Positions 1 to 7,632 are shown, counted from the stretch's first letter. The stretch: DNA of 22,011 bases from JAAZCI01 sp046462535 (GCA_046462535.1 JBKGVF010000017.1:1-22011); one strand, 5' to 3'. Numbers and translations: made by a program. The notes: generated from the letters alone by a model not told the origin.

Positions 1-40
1 ATAAATAAAACCAGTATCACCATCTCATATAGGAGCAATT

Positions 41-88
41 AAAAACCACCCAAAGGTGGCAGCGCCTCCTGTTCGTCGCCGAAACAGG
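41..88 (-). terminator. Tandem hairpins ending in an intrinsic terminator (minus strand)
   Basis: Read on the minus strand, a hairpin with arms at 85-88/82-79 region and 68-71 forms CCTG, a bulged T, TTCG, a GCGA tetraloop (GNRA class), then CGAACAGG. It is followed by a 5-bp GC-only-closed hairpin CCACC-TTTG-GGTGG (46-59) and a run of five T (45-41). The second hairpin plus T-run is a canonical though short intrinsic terminator. It lies about 120 bases beyond the stop codon of the minus-strand YkvI-like gene, so it may end that transcript or a separate small RNA. No plus-strand T-run follows, so it acts on the minus strand only. Confidence 0.5.
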
Positions 89-163
89 TGAACAATCATA
101 ACAACTTCCCAAAACAATGCAAAAAGAATTTGAGGTTTGGGCGATAATTGAGCAAAATTCGGG

Positions 164-200
164 GGTTATGCCTAAATAAACCGCAATTTAAGGCATAACC
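164..200 (-). repeat. Stem-loop just downstream of the ykvI-like gene
   Basis: The 10-bp perfect inverted repeat GGTTATGCCT (164-173) / AGGCATAACC (191-200) is extended inward by AAAT/ATTT with one bulged A. It sits 7 bases past the stop codon of the minus-strand gene. It has no T-run on either strand, so it is better described as a 3' stabilising or rho-assisted structure than as an intrinsic terminator. Confidence 0.5.
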
Positions 201-207
201 ACCCTAA

Positions 208-1308
208 TTATTCTTTTTGTGATCTAAAACGAATTGGAGCAGATAGGATCATAATGACTACAACAACTCCTAAGTACCCCACAATTGGGTAGAAGTACCC
301 TACCAATTGCACAAACCCTGCAAAGCTAGCTAAGAAACCAATAGTAAGGGTAACTACTATATAGAGGTATGATCGCCTTGTCTCCATCTCCACATAGCGA
401 GCAACAAAGACATAGAACATACTAACCGCGGTATTATAGATCATTCCTAATGCTACAATCGAGAGCAGAGCGCTTAAGAGAGGGGAGATCTGATTCATAA
501 TAGCTAAAGTGGGCATCTCTGCGATAGTAATCACCCCATTCACCTTAGGTGCAACTACCTTTATCTGTGAGAAGAGTGCAAGATGCCCCATTGTTAAGAC
601 CCCTCCAATTATAAGCCCTCCTAAAAGGCCTCCCCACCCAGCAGTAGTCGCTTGCTCTTCACTCCCTCCTATAACTAGAGACATCCCCACCCCAGCCACG
701 GTCATCATAAAAACATGGTTGAAAGAGGCGACAAGCCAATTAGGGAGTGTCCCTGGCATCACAGAACGGGCCTCCATTGCGTATGGAGAGAGCGTCGAAA
801 AAGGCTCACTCTTTTTTGTCAAACTATAGGTAACAACAATAAGGATCAATATAATCAAGATCGGCGTGATAGAACCAATTGCCACAATAATTTGGCGCAA
901 CCGTAACATCAATGTCCCCATGACTAGAAGACTCATTACCAATGCTCCTAGCCAGTAGGGAAGATTATATTGCTGATTAAAGAGCGCCCCACTACCTGCA
1001 ATCATTACTACTCCAGTGCCAAACATCATAAAGATAATCAGCGCATCCACAAATCCTCCAAAATATCGTCCTCCCAAGTGGTAAATCGCCTCTTTATGGG
1101 AGCGAACCTGCAGATATTGTCCAATACGCACAACACAATAACCTATCACGCCATACAAAAGAGTTGCTAAGAGGACTCCTGCTGTTCCCTTAGAACCAAA
1201 GAGTGTGTAGTAGAAGAGTGGTTCCATCCCTGATGCATTTCCTGCCCCAACAACAACTCCTGCGTAAGCAAAGGCAATAATTAAGATCCTTCCCATTGAT
1301 TTAAGCAT
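208..1308 (-). CDS. YkvI-family integral membrane protein (putative amino-acid-type permease)
   Basis: 366-residue polytopic inner-membrane protein with about ten hydrophobic segments. The first helix carries the VVVGAGNASGMEPL segment at residues 19-32, matching the VGAGFASGQE-type signature of YkvI proteins, which are distant relatives of the APC/LeuT-fold amino acid transporters. A second glycine-rich segment (residues 226-244) and an FAGFVQLVGYFYPIVGYLG segment near the C-terminus fit the same fold. The start is set by GGAGG on the minus strand 9 bases before the ATG (TACCTAGAGGAGGATTATC). An in-frame ATG four codons later is less well placed. The gene is divergent from amaB across a 408-base gap. 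The substrate is unknown; an amino acid or compatible solute is a family-based guess. The closeness to a lysine catabolic cluster makes lysine-related transport possible but unproven. Confidence 0.75.
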   Translation of the reverse strand: MLKSMGRILIIAFAYAGVVVGAGNASGMEPLFYYTLFGSKGTAGVLLATLLYGVIGYCVVRIGQYLQVRSHKEAIYHLGGRYFGGFVDALIIFMMFGTGVVMIAGSGALFNQQYNLPYWLGALVMSLLVMGTLMLRLRQIIVAIGSITPILIILILIVVTYSLTKKSEPFSTLSPYAMEARSVMPGTLPNWLVASFNHVFMMTVAGVGMSLVIGGSEEQATTAGWGGLLGGLIIGGVLTMGHLALFSQIKVVAPKVNGVITIAEMPTLAIMNQISPLLSALLSIVALGMIYNTAVSMFYVFVARYVEMETRRSYLYIVVTLTIGFLASFAGFVQLVGYFYPIVGYLGVVVVIMILSAPIRFRSQKE

Positions 1309-1716
1309 GATGATAATCCTCCTCTAGGTATTACTACTTCACCCTCTACACCGATTATTATTAAGATTTATGTTATTCGGTTTGTGTTAGAGGGGCTTAC
1401 CTTTGATACTCCTTACCCTCTACCCTTTAGTCAAAAGATAAAATCTTCTAAGATGATTCCTTTTTTTCGTAACAAAACCAATAGTCTCAATTAGTTATAT
1501 CTATCGCTTAATTTCACTCTTTAACCAGATGAGCTATTCCTTTTTGGAATAAAGGTCTGCATTTAGTTCGTTTGTCAAGGTTAACTTTGGCGTAGTAGGA
1601 TCAAATCATGCCTTAAAAAGAGATGAGGCTGACCCTGTCCCAAATAAGCAACCATTAATAATAAGAATAATCGATCTGGGACAGCGATTAAAACGACACG
1701 GAGTGAGGAGATTGTT
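1309..1716. promoter_or_regulatory. Divergent regulatory region between ykvI-like gene and amaB
   Basis: 408-base gap without a convincing gene. Visible elements are: an inverted repeat TATTCC-TTTTT-GGAATA (1535-1551); a weak sigma70-like pair TTGTCA (1572-1577) and TAGGAT (1596-1601) with an 18-base spacer; and an 8-bp dyad CTGTCCCA (1635-1642) / TGGGACAG (1677-1684) downstream of that promoter candidate. The amaB Shine-Dalgarno GAGGAG lies at 1705-1710. The dyads could be operators, or the CTGTCCCA dyad could form a leader hairpin. Promoter calls are by eye and uncertain. Confidence 0.4.
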
Positions 1717-3219
1717 ATGAGTATTAGTATTGATATTTTCGAAAGACTAAATATTAACCCCGAAATCTATCAGAATGGAGCAAGCCCCATCTATAGCCCA
1801 ATTGATGGAAAACAGATTGCTGCGATTGATTTTATCGGCATTAAGGAGAGTAATGAGGCGATAGAGCGAGCCCAAAGTGCTTTTCTCTCTTGGCGTACAA
1901 CACCCGCCCCCATTCGCGGCGAACTAATTCGTCTATTAGGGGAAACATTGCGTGAATATAAAACTGAACTCGCTGCGCTCATTACTCTAGAGGTAGGTAA
2001 AATCGAATCGGAAGCTCTCGGAGAGGTTCAAGAGATGATCGATATCTGCGATTTTGCCGTAGGTTTATCCCGTCAACTCTATGGGCTAACGATCGCATCG
2101 GAGCGTCCTGGTCACCACATGCGGGAGACCTGGCATCCTCTCGGTCCTGTGGCGATTATCACTGCCTTTAACTTCCCTGTCGCAGTATGGTCGTGGAATA
2201 CTGCTCTTGCAATTGTCTGTGGTAATCCAGTCATTTGGAAACCCTCCGAAAAGACCCCTCTCACTGCACTTGCAGCTCAAGCACTCTTCGATCTTGCTGT
2301 TGAGCGTTTTGAGGGGACTGTGCCCCCCCATCTCTCACAAACCTTAATTGGGCATCGTGATGTAGGTAATACTCTGGTAGAGAGCCCGAATATCGCACTC
2401 GTCAGCGCTACCGGCAGCACGCGAATGGGGCGAGAAGTGGGACCGAAGATAGCCGCCCGCTTTGGACGCTCTATATTAGAGCTCGGGGGTAATAATGCCA
2501 TGATCTTAACCGAATCTGCAGATTTAGAGCTCGCTATTCGTGCCATACTCTTTAGTGCAGTAGGTACTGCTGGGCAGCGCTGTACAACCCTTCGCCGCCT
2601 TATTGTTCACTCCTCAATTAAGGATCAGATAGTCGACCGCTTAAAGAGCTCCTATGCAACAATTCCTGTAGGATCGCCATTAGAGAGCAATACTCTAATT
2701 GGCCCCTTAATTGATAAGGGGAGTTTTGAGGCCATGCAGAGCGCGCTTCTTCGCGCTAAGGAGGAGGGAGGGATCATTCATGGAGGTGAACGCCTGCTTG
2801 AGGAGCAGTATCCTGATGCTTACTATGTTAGACCGGCAATTGTTGAGATGCCTAAGCAGAGTAGCGTGGTCGCTCATGAGACCTTTGCCCCAATCCTCTA
2901 TGTGATGAGTTATGACAACTTCTTCGATGCAGTTGACATGAACAATAGTGTGCCCCAAGGGCTCTCCTCCTGCATCTTCACCAATGATATACGCGAAGCA
3001 GAGTACTTCCAAAGCGCTGCAGGTAGTGATTGTGGCATCGCTAATGTAAATATCGGAACCAGTGGCGCCGAAATTGGGGGTGCCTTTGGTGGTGAGAAGG
3101 AGACTGGTGGTGGCCGTGAGTCAGGTTCTGATGCTTGGAGAGGATATATGCGTCGCCAAACCAATACCATCAACTACTCTCGCGAGCTCCCCTTAGCTCA
3201 GGGAGTTAAGTTCGATTAA
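1717..3219 (+). CDS. amaB: L-piperideine-6-carboxylate / 2-aminoadipate semialdehyde dehydrogenase (ALDH7 family)
   Basis: 500-residue aldehyde dehydrogenase of the ALDH7 (antiquitin) type, NAD(P)-dependent and cytosolic. It oxidises the open form of piperideine-6-carboxylate to 2-aminoadipate in lysine/pipecolate breakdown. Visible signatures are the cofactor-site stretch ITAFNFPVAVWSWN, WKPSEKTPLTA, the general base Glu255 in LELGGNNAM and the nucleophile Cys289 in GTAGQRCTTLRRL. The GGNNA and GQRCTTLRR forms are typical of ALDH7 rather than betaine-aldehyde or succinate-semialdehyde enzymes. Length matches the roughly 500-residue family norm. The start has GAGGAG 6 bases upstream. It is the first gene of the cluster with an nhaC-type transporter, dpkA and amaA, which fixes the pathway. 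Only the exact substrate preference is inferred. Confidence 0.9.
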   Translation: MSISIDIFERLNINPEIYQNGASPIYSPIDGKQIAAIDFIGIKESNEAIERAQSAFLSWRTTPAPIRGELIRLLGETLREYKTELAALITLEVGKIESEALGEVQEMIDICDFAVGLSRQLYGLTIASERPGHHMRETWHPLGPVAIITAFNFPVAVWSWNTALAIVCGNPVIWKPSEKTPLTALAAQALFDLAVERFEGTVPPHLSQTLIGHRDVGNTLVESPNIALVSATGSTRMGREVGPKIAARFGRSILELGGNNAMILTESADLELAIRAILFSAVGTAGQRCTTLRRLIVHSSIKDQIVDRLKSSYATIPVGSPLESNTLIGPLIDKGSFEAMQSALLRAKEEGGIIHGGERLLEEQYPDAYYVRPAIVEMPKQSSVVAHETFAPILYVMSYDNFFDAVDMNNSVPQGLSSCIFTNDIREAEYFQSAAGSDCGIANVNIGTSGAEIGGAFGGEKETGGGRESGSDAWRGYMRRQTNTINYSRELPLAQGVKFD

Positions 3220-3232
3220 GTCGATCCCATAA

Positions 3233-3377
3233 CAGCCACCCCACACAGAGCTCTTAAGACCCTCATCTTTAAAAGTGTGCGGGTGGTTGCATCATTGATA
3301 AGAGATCTCTCTTATCGATCACTCCTTAACCTCGTTGCAGATAATAAGAATAAAAATGCAACCTATGGAGGATTAAG
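3233..3377 (+). promoter_or_regulatory. Structured leader between amaB and nhaC-type gene: three consecutive hairpins with a competing stem
   Basis: Three adjacent stems can be drawn. Stem A: 3233-3246 with 3275-3289, about 14 bp with one bulged C and a 28-base loop. Stem D: 3294-3304 with 3309-3319, 11 bp including one G-T, loop ATCT. Stem C: the contiguous left arm 3325-3339 pairs with 3357-3362, 3368-3371 and 3373-3377, 15 bp with a 5-base and a 1-base bulge. A fourth stem B, GGTTGCAT (3285-3292) / ATGCAACC (3356-3363), would break A and C. No T-run follows any stem. It lies upstream of the nhaC Shine-Dalgarno at 3395-3401. The known lysine-riboswitch core was not recognised. Function is inferred from geometry only. 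Confidence 0.45.
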
Positions 3378-3410
3378 TGAGAAGAATACTAAAGAAGGAG
3401 GAAGCACCCC

Positions 3411-4898
3411 ATGTTCACTCAATTCCGTAATCGTGAATCCTACCCATTTTGGTTTGACGTAGCCCCTCTACTCTTAACCGCTCTCATCTTGGGGGTACAA
3501 TTCTTTATCTTTAAAGATTTTACTCCCCATATTCCCCTCATTATCGGCATCTGTTTAACAGGGATCTTCTCCTTCTTTAAAGGACGAAAGTGGGTTGACC
3601 TTGAAACTCAAATGTTTAAAGTCATGCGTGTTGGTCTACCGGCAATCTTAATCTTAATGTGTGTGGGGATGTTAATTAGCATCTGGATTGCTGCAGGAAC
3701 GGTTCCCACAATCGTTAATTATGGTCTAGATATTCTCACCCCAGGACTCTTCCTCCCGGTGACCTGCGCCCTTGCGGCGATCATCTCTCTCGCTACTGGC
3801 ACCTCTTGGGGCACCTTAGGTACCGTAGGACTAGCTCTGATGGCTATTGGTAATGCACTAAATATTCCAGTCTATTGGACTGCCGGCGCTGTTGTCTCCG
3901 GCAGTTTCTTTGGGGATAAGATGTCCCCCCTTTCAGAGACGACGAACCTCTCGCCCGCTATTGTAGGGGGGATCGACCTCTGGGATCATATCAAAGGGGT
4001 ATTGCCTACAACAATCCCAGCCATGGGGCTCGCCCTAATAATATATGCCATTGTTAGCCGTCGCTATGGAGCCAACATTCCCGATATGGCACCCACCTTA
4101 ATGATTCAAAATACAATGCAGACCCACTTTAAACTTGGACTTCTTACTCTAATTCCTGCTCTTTCAGTAGTCTATATGGGGTATAGAAAGTACTCTGCTA
4201 TGGGCACTATCTGCCTTGGTGTTCTCCTTGGCTCACTGATCGCAATCTTCTACCAAGGAATTCCTATTAGTGAGATCTTTGGTATTTTGCAAAATGGTTA
4301 TATCAGTGAGACTGGGGTGACATATGTTGATGATCTCCTCTCAAAAGGGGGTGTCATGTCGATGACTTGGGTGATCACCTTAACCCTCTTTGCACTAGCC
4401 TTTGCCGGATCATTAGAATACTTTGGCACCTTCGATGCCATTATGACTCAGCTCGATCGCTTCATAAAATCTCGCATCTCCTTAATTGGTGCAAGCTATG
4501 CCTCTGTATTAGGAGTAAGTACAATATTAGGTGATGTCTATACATCATTGGTATTACCAGGTCGCCTACTAAGAGGGAAATATAAATCGATGGGATATAA
4601 GCGGACCACCCTTACCCGCACAATGGAGGATTGTGGGACCTTAGCCTCCCCACTCATCCCTTGGAATATGGGGGGAAGCTTTGTCGCCTCAACGCTTGGT
4701 GTTCCCACGCTTCTCTACGCCCCTTTTGCTCTCTTCTGCTGGCTCTCCCCCCTCTTTGGGATCTTCTGGGCCTTAACCGGTTGGTTTGTCCCTCGCGCTC
4801 CTCTTCCCTCCGCAGAGGTGGAGGAAGAGTTTGTTTGGGATCGGCGTAAAAAAAGGCGTCGCACATTAAATCAAATAACCCGAACCGATCTCTCTTAA
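3411..4898 (+). CDS. NhaC-family transporter, candidate lysine/pathway-substrate importer
   Basis: 495-residue inner-membrane protein with about eleven to twelve hydrophobic segments. It carries typical NhaC-superfamily stretches: ATGTSWGTLGTVGLALMAIG, followed by VVSGSFFGDKMSPLSETTNL and, near the C-terminus, EDCGTLASPLIPWNMGG. The tail is strongly basic (DRRKKRRR) and cytoplasmic. NhaC proteins are annotated as Na+/H+ antiporters, but comparative genomics has assigned members of this superfamily to lysine uptake (LysW). Its place between amaB and dpkA favours transport of lysine, pipecolate or a related amino acid here, which is inference. The start has AAGGAGG (3395-3401) 9 bases upstream. 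A 17-codon ORF with its own GGAGG overlaps the first bases of the gene. Confidence 0.85.
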   Translation: MFTQFRNRESYPFWFDVAPLLLTALILGVQFFIFKDFTPHIPLIIGICLTGIFSFFKGRKWVDLETQMFKVMRVGLPAILILMCVGMLISIWIAAGTVPTIVNYGLDILTPGLFLPVTCALAAIISLATGTSWGTLGTVGLALMAIGNALNIPVYWTAGAVVSGSFFGDKMSPLSETTNLSPAIVGGIDLWDHIKGVLPTTIPAMGLALIIYAIVSRRYGANIPDMAPTLMIQNTMQTHFKLGLLTLIPALSVVYMGYRKYSAMGTICLGVLLGSLIAIFYQGIPISEIFGILQNGYISETGVTYVDDLLSKGGVMSMTWVITLTLFALAFAGSLEYFGTFDAIMTQLDRFIKSRISLIGASYASVLGVSTILGDVYTSLVLPGRLLRGKYKSMGYKRTTLTRTMEDCGTLASPLIPWNMGGSFVASTLGVPTLLYAPFALFCWLSPLFGIFWALTGWFVPRAPLPSAEVEEEFVWDRRKKRRRTLNQITRTDLS

Positions 4899-5077
4899 TG
4901 AGGCGCTCAATCACCGAGCACTCTTTAATCAGGTAGAACCACCGGAAAACGATCTGTGATTCTACTACCGCTTAACAACTAATCATAAAAACTGAGCTAA
5001 ATAAATAATCCAAATCATCCCCCCTTTGGGGCACAACTTATAACAAGATAATAACAACAAATAGTGAGGATGAAGCT
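4899..5077 (+). other. nhaC-dpkA intergenic gap with one hairpin
   Basis: 179 bases with no gene. A hairpin at 4933-4965 has arms GTAGAA-c-CAC / GTG-a-TTCTAC: 9 bp around a single mismatch, loop about 13 bases. A small CCCC-TTT-GGGG hairpin lies about 40 bases before dpkA. Neither is followed by a T-run, so transcription may well continue into dpkA, whose Shine-Dalgarno is GAGGA about 9 bases before the ATG. Confidence 0.35.
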
Positions 5078-6082
5078 ATGGAGATTACAATTAATAACCT
5101 GCGCCACTTGATCAATGAGATTTTAGTGCAATACCCCCTATCGGAACCCCATCGCCACGCCATAGTGGAGAATCTACTTACTGCTGAGATTGCTCAATGT
5201 CGGGCTCATGGGGTGTGGCGCCTTTTAGAACTTGTTAAAAATTTAAAGATGGGGATGTTTAATCCTAATGCCCACCCTGAAATTAAGGTAGATCAGGGCT
5301 CAATTATTCGGATCGACTGCCAGATGGGGGCTGCACAATATGGGCACCACATTGGGATTCCTCTACTCATTGAGCGAGCTAAAGCGGAAGGGATTGCCCT
5401 TCTTGCGCTCAATCATGCCATCCACTTCTCAGCACTCTGGGTGGAGATTGAGCAGCTAACCGCTGCCAATCTTGTCGGTCTCAATATGACGACAAGCCAT
5501 AGTTGGGTTGCACCCTATGGTGGAAAAATCCCCCTCTTAGGGACTAACCCTATCGCCTTTGGATGGCCTCGGCCGGACGGCAACCCCTACCTCTTCGATT
5601 TTGCCACCAGCGCCACTGCTCGTGGTGAAATTCAACTTCATGAGCGTACAGAGCAGCCACTACCTAAAGGATGGGCAATCGATGCCGAAGGGGAGCCGAC
5701 AACCGATCCCACTGCAGCGTTAGCAGGAGCAATGCTCACCTTTGGGGGGTATAAGGGATCCGCCCTCTCCACTATGATTGAGCTGCTAGCCGGCCCCCTC
5801 ATAGGGGATCTAACCAGTCAGGCCTCATTAGTTGCGACCAAAGGGGCCCCCCTCCCCTACGGGGGTGAACTTCTTATTGCCATCGATCCCCAGAAAATAT
5901 TAAAAGGGGACCAAGCCCGCTTCTTTGAAGATGCAGAAGCACTGCTCAATCAATTTACCCAAGCGGGGATTCGACTCCCATCAGAGCGCCGCTTTGCTGC
6001 GCGGGAGGCAAATCTAAAGAGAAATCAGATTACATTGGAAGAGTCCCTCTATCGTGAGCTAAAAGCACTTCTCCATGCATAA
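5078..6082 (+). CDS. dpkA: Delta1-piperideine-2-carboxylate / pyrroline-2-carboxylate reductase (malate/L-lactate dehydrogenase-2 family)
   Basis: 334-residue member of the Ldh2/MDH type-2 family (not a Rossmann-fold dehydrogenase), about the length of characterised DpkA proteins. It reduces the cyclic imine piperideine-2-carboxylate to L-pipecolate with NAD(P)H in the cytoplasm. Visible motifs are the catalytic-region His44 in CRAHGVWRL, the NHAIHFSALWVEIEQL segment, the nucleotide-site stretch VAPYGGKIPLLGTNPIAFGWPR, FDFATSATARGEI and the C-terminal GGYKGSALSTMIELLAG loop. Relatives act on malate, ureidoglycolate or lactate, but the flanking amaB and amaA strongly favour the piperideine substrate. 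The likely alternative is a pyrroline-2-carboxylate reductase role in hydroxyproline or D-proline use; the enzyme family often does both. Confidence 0.85.
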   Translation: MEITINNLRHLINEILVQYPLSEPHRHAIVENLLTAEIAQCRAHGVWRLLELVKNLKMGMFNPNAHPEIKVDQGSIIRIDCQMGAAQYGHHIGIPLLIERAKAEGIALLALNHAIHFSALWVEIEQLTAANLVGLNMTTSHSWVAPYGGKIPLLGTNPIAFGWPRPDGNPYLFDFATSATARGEIQLHERTEQPLPKGWAIDAEGEPTTDPTAALAGAMLTFGGYKGSALSTMIELLAGPLIGDLTSQASLVATKGAPLPYGGELLIAIDPQKILKGDQARFFEDAEALLNQFTQAGIRLPSERRFAAREANLKRNQITLEESLYRELKALLHA

Positions 6083-6155
6083 CCATCTCTGATCAAGAAA
6101 CAACACGTAACACGAGACAGCTAATAAATAACAACCATCTTCAGGAGGTATCGCG

Positions 6156-7463
6156 ATGAGCAAAATCTCATTAAAACGTCAAAATTTATGGCCTACTCTA
6201 CTCTCACATATCCCTCAATACCCTAAAATTGCCGATGATGCCCAAGTGGATGTCTGCATTATTGGTGGAGGATTTACTGGCCTCTCTGCCGCCATTCATC
6301 TAGCTGAGGCGGGGCGTTCTGTGGTACTGCTTGAAGCCCACCGAATAGGTCATGGTGGGAGTGGGCGCAATGTTGGGTTGGTGAATGCAGGTACTTGGAA
6401 TCAGCCAGATGAGATGTTAAAAATTTTAGGGGAGGAGGCAGGGGAAGCACTCAATAGTGCCTTAGGAGCTGCCCCCGCCCTTGTCTTCTCCCTTATCGAT
6501 AAGTATGGTATTGACGCTCAAGCTGAAGCAGTGGGAACCCTCCATATGGCTCACAATATAAAGGGGGTGCAGGAGCTAGAGGCTCGATATAGCCAGCTCC
6601 AAAGACGTGGTGTGAATGCAGAGCTGTTAACAGGTGCTCGTGCCCACGAATATTGTGGCACCGAAAAGATTCCTGCCGCTCTCCTCGATCATCGTGCTGG
6701 AGTGGTAAACCCCTTCGCCTATGTAACAGGATTAGCTAAAACTGCAGCTAACTTAGGGGTAACAATATATGAGGAGAGTCCTGTCACCGCTGTTGAGGGG
6801 ACTGCAGATCATCGCTGGATTATTAACTCAGGCTCCCATCGTATTCATGCGGCAAAGACCATTATTGCTACCAATGCATATGCGGAGGGATCCCTCTCTG
6901 ATTATCGCCGCGCCATCTATAGTGGCTACTATTATCAGGTGGCCTCCGAACCGCTCCAAGGGGCAGCGGCCGATACAATCTTACCCTATAAACAGGGCTC
7001 TTGGGATACCCGAACAGTCTTAAGCAGTATTCGACTGGATCGGGAGGGGCGCCTCCTTTTAGGAAGTCTAGGATACTCCCAAAACAAACCCTCTTGGTAC
7101 CTAACACAGTGGGCCGATCGCATCCAACAATATTACTACCCACAATTGGGGCGCAATCTCAATTGGGAGTATGTCTGGTGTGGACGAATTGGCTTTACCG
7201 ATAATCATACTCCTAAACTCTTCTCCCCAGCAGAGGGACTCCTTGCGGCCATCGGCTATAATGGTCGCGGCATAACAACAGGCACATTGATGGGGAAACT
7301 CTTTGCAGATTACCTAATCGATGGCGATGCCTCTAAAATTCCTTTGCCACTCTACCGCTCCATTGATGAGGCCTGCACCCCTTTTAGACGAAGCAAAGCC
7401 CTCTTTTTAGAGACTGGTTTTACCCTCTACCATCTTGGACAGTGTCTCAATATTATTCGTTAA
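6156..7463 (+). CDS. amaA: L-pipecolate oxidase (FAD-dependent, DAO family)
   Basis: 435-residue flavoprotein oxidoreductase. The N-terminal Rossmann FAD-binding motif GGGFTG is at residues 37-42, followed by LLEAHRIGHGGSGRNVGLVNAG, the second nucleotide-contact region seen in glycine-oxidase/DAO-like enzymes. A C-terminal WCGRIGFTDNHTPKLF and IGYNGRGITTGTLMGKLFADYL segment closes the FAD site. The family includes Pseudomonas AmaA, which oxidises L-pipecolate to piperideine-6-carboxylate, possibly at the inner face of the membrane. Length matches that protein. A strong AGGAGGT lies 6 bases before the ATG, and dpkA ends 73 bases upstream, so the two are almost surely co-transcribed. The product is the substrate of AmaB, which opens the cluster. 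Gamma-glutamylputrescine oxidase-like activity is the main alternative. Confidence 0.85.
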   Translation: MSKISLKRQNLWPTLLSHIPQYPKIADDAQVDVCIIGGGFTGLSAAIHLAEAGRSVVLLEAHRIGHGGSGRNVGLVNAGTWNQPDEMLKILGEEAGEALNSALGAAPALVFSLIDKYGIDAQAEAVGTLHMAHNIKGVQELEARYSQLQRRGVNAELLTGARAHEYCGTEKIPAALLDHRAGVVNPFAYVTGLAKTAANLGVTIYEESPVTAVEGTADHRWIINSGSHRIHAAKTIIATNAYAEGSLSDYRRAIYSGYYYQVASEPLQGAAADTILPYKQGSWDTRTVLSSIRLDREGRLLLGSLGYSQNKPSWYLTQWADRIQQYYYPQLGRNLNWEYVWCGRIGFTDNHTPKLFSPAEGLLAAIGYNGRGITTGTLMGKLFADYLIDGDASKIPLPLYRSIDEACTPFRRSKALFLETGFTLYHLGQCLNIIR

Positions 7464-7470
7464 CCCTTAA

Positions 7471-7528
7471 ATGGCTCTAAACAATTAACAGTCGGTAGAG
7501 GAGATCATAAAAGATCGTAAAGAGCCAT
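7471..7528 (+). repeat. Inverted repeat after amaA
   Basis: ATGGCTCT (7471-7478) and AGAGCCAT (7521-7528) form an 8-bp perfect dyad around a 42-base loop that itself contains two GATC copies. It begins 8 bases after the amaA stop codon. No T-run follows. It precedes the true terminator and may protect the 3' end of the message. Confidence 0.4.
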
Positions 7529-7567
7529 ATTTATATAACAGGCCCGCTCTTATCGTGAGCCCATTAC

Positions 7568-7608
7568 AAAAGAGAGTCTGATGGTTCCTCCAATCAGACT
7601 CTCTTTTT
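7568..7608. terminator. Bidirectional intrinsic terminator between convergent amaA and ThDP-enzyme gene
   Basis: 15-bp perfect stem with left arm 7568-7582 (AAAAGAGAGTCTGAT) and right arm 7593-7607 (ATCAGACTCTCTTTT), extended inside by GG/CC. T5 follows on the plus strand and T4 on the minus strand. It lies in the gap between the convergent ends of amaA (7463) and the minus-strand gene (7698), so it can serve both. It is followed at 7609-7632 by two perfect tandem copies of ATCAATCACCCA. Confidence 0.9.
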
Positions 7609-7632
7609 ATCAATCACCCAATCAATCACCCA
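7609..7632. repeat. 12-bp tandem duplication
   Basis: ATCAATCACCCA occurs twice head to tail (7609-7620 and 7621-7632), immediately beyond the bidirectional terminator, and a diverged GTCGATTAACC follows. No gene or known site is involved. A short palindrome CTATCGATAG sits nearby at 7684-7693, just past the stop codon of the minus-strand gene. It is probably a small slippage duplication. Confidence 0.6.

Noticed and set aside
61..95. Plus-strand CGTCGCCGAA resembling the lysine/glycine riboswitch core
   Set aside because: The partner segments of either aptamer are absent on both sides, and the same bases are better explained as the loop and arm of a minus-strand GNRA hairpin.
3236..3289. 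Stem A as the intrinsic terminator of amaB
   Set aside because: The GC-rich stem is followed by TTGCATCATTG with no T-run, so termination there is unlikely without other factors.
3277..3462. 61-codon open frame overlapping nhaC
   Set aside because: GTG start without a ribosome site, overlapping the hairpins and the nhaC start; composition gives no protein signature.
4654..4914. Minus-strand 86-codon arginine-rich open frame within nhaC
   Set aside because: A shadow of nhaC codon bias; no ribosome site and low-complexity composition.
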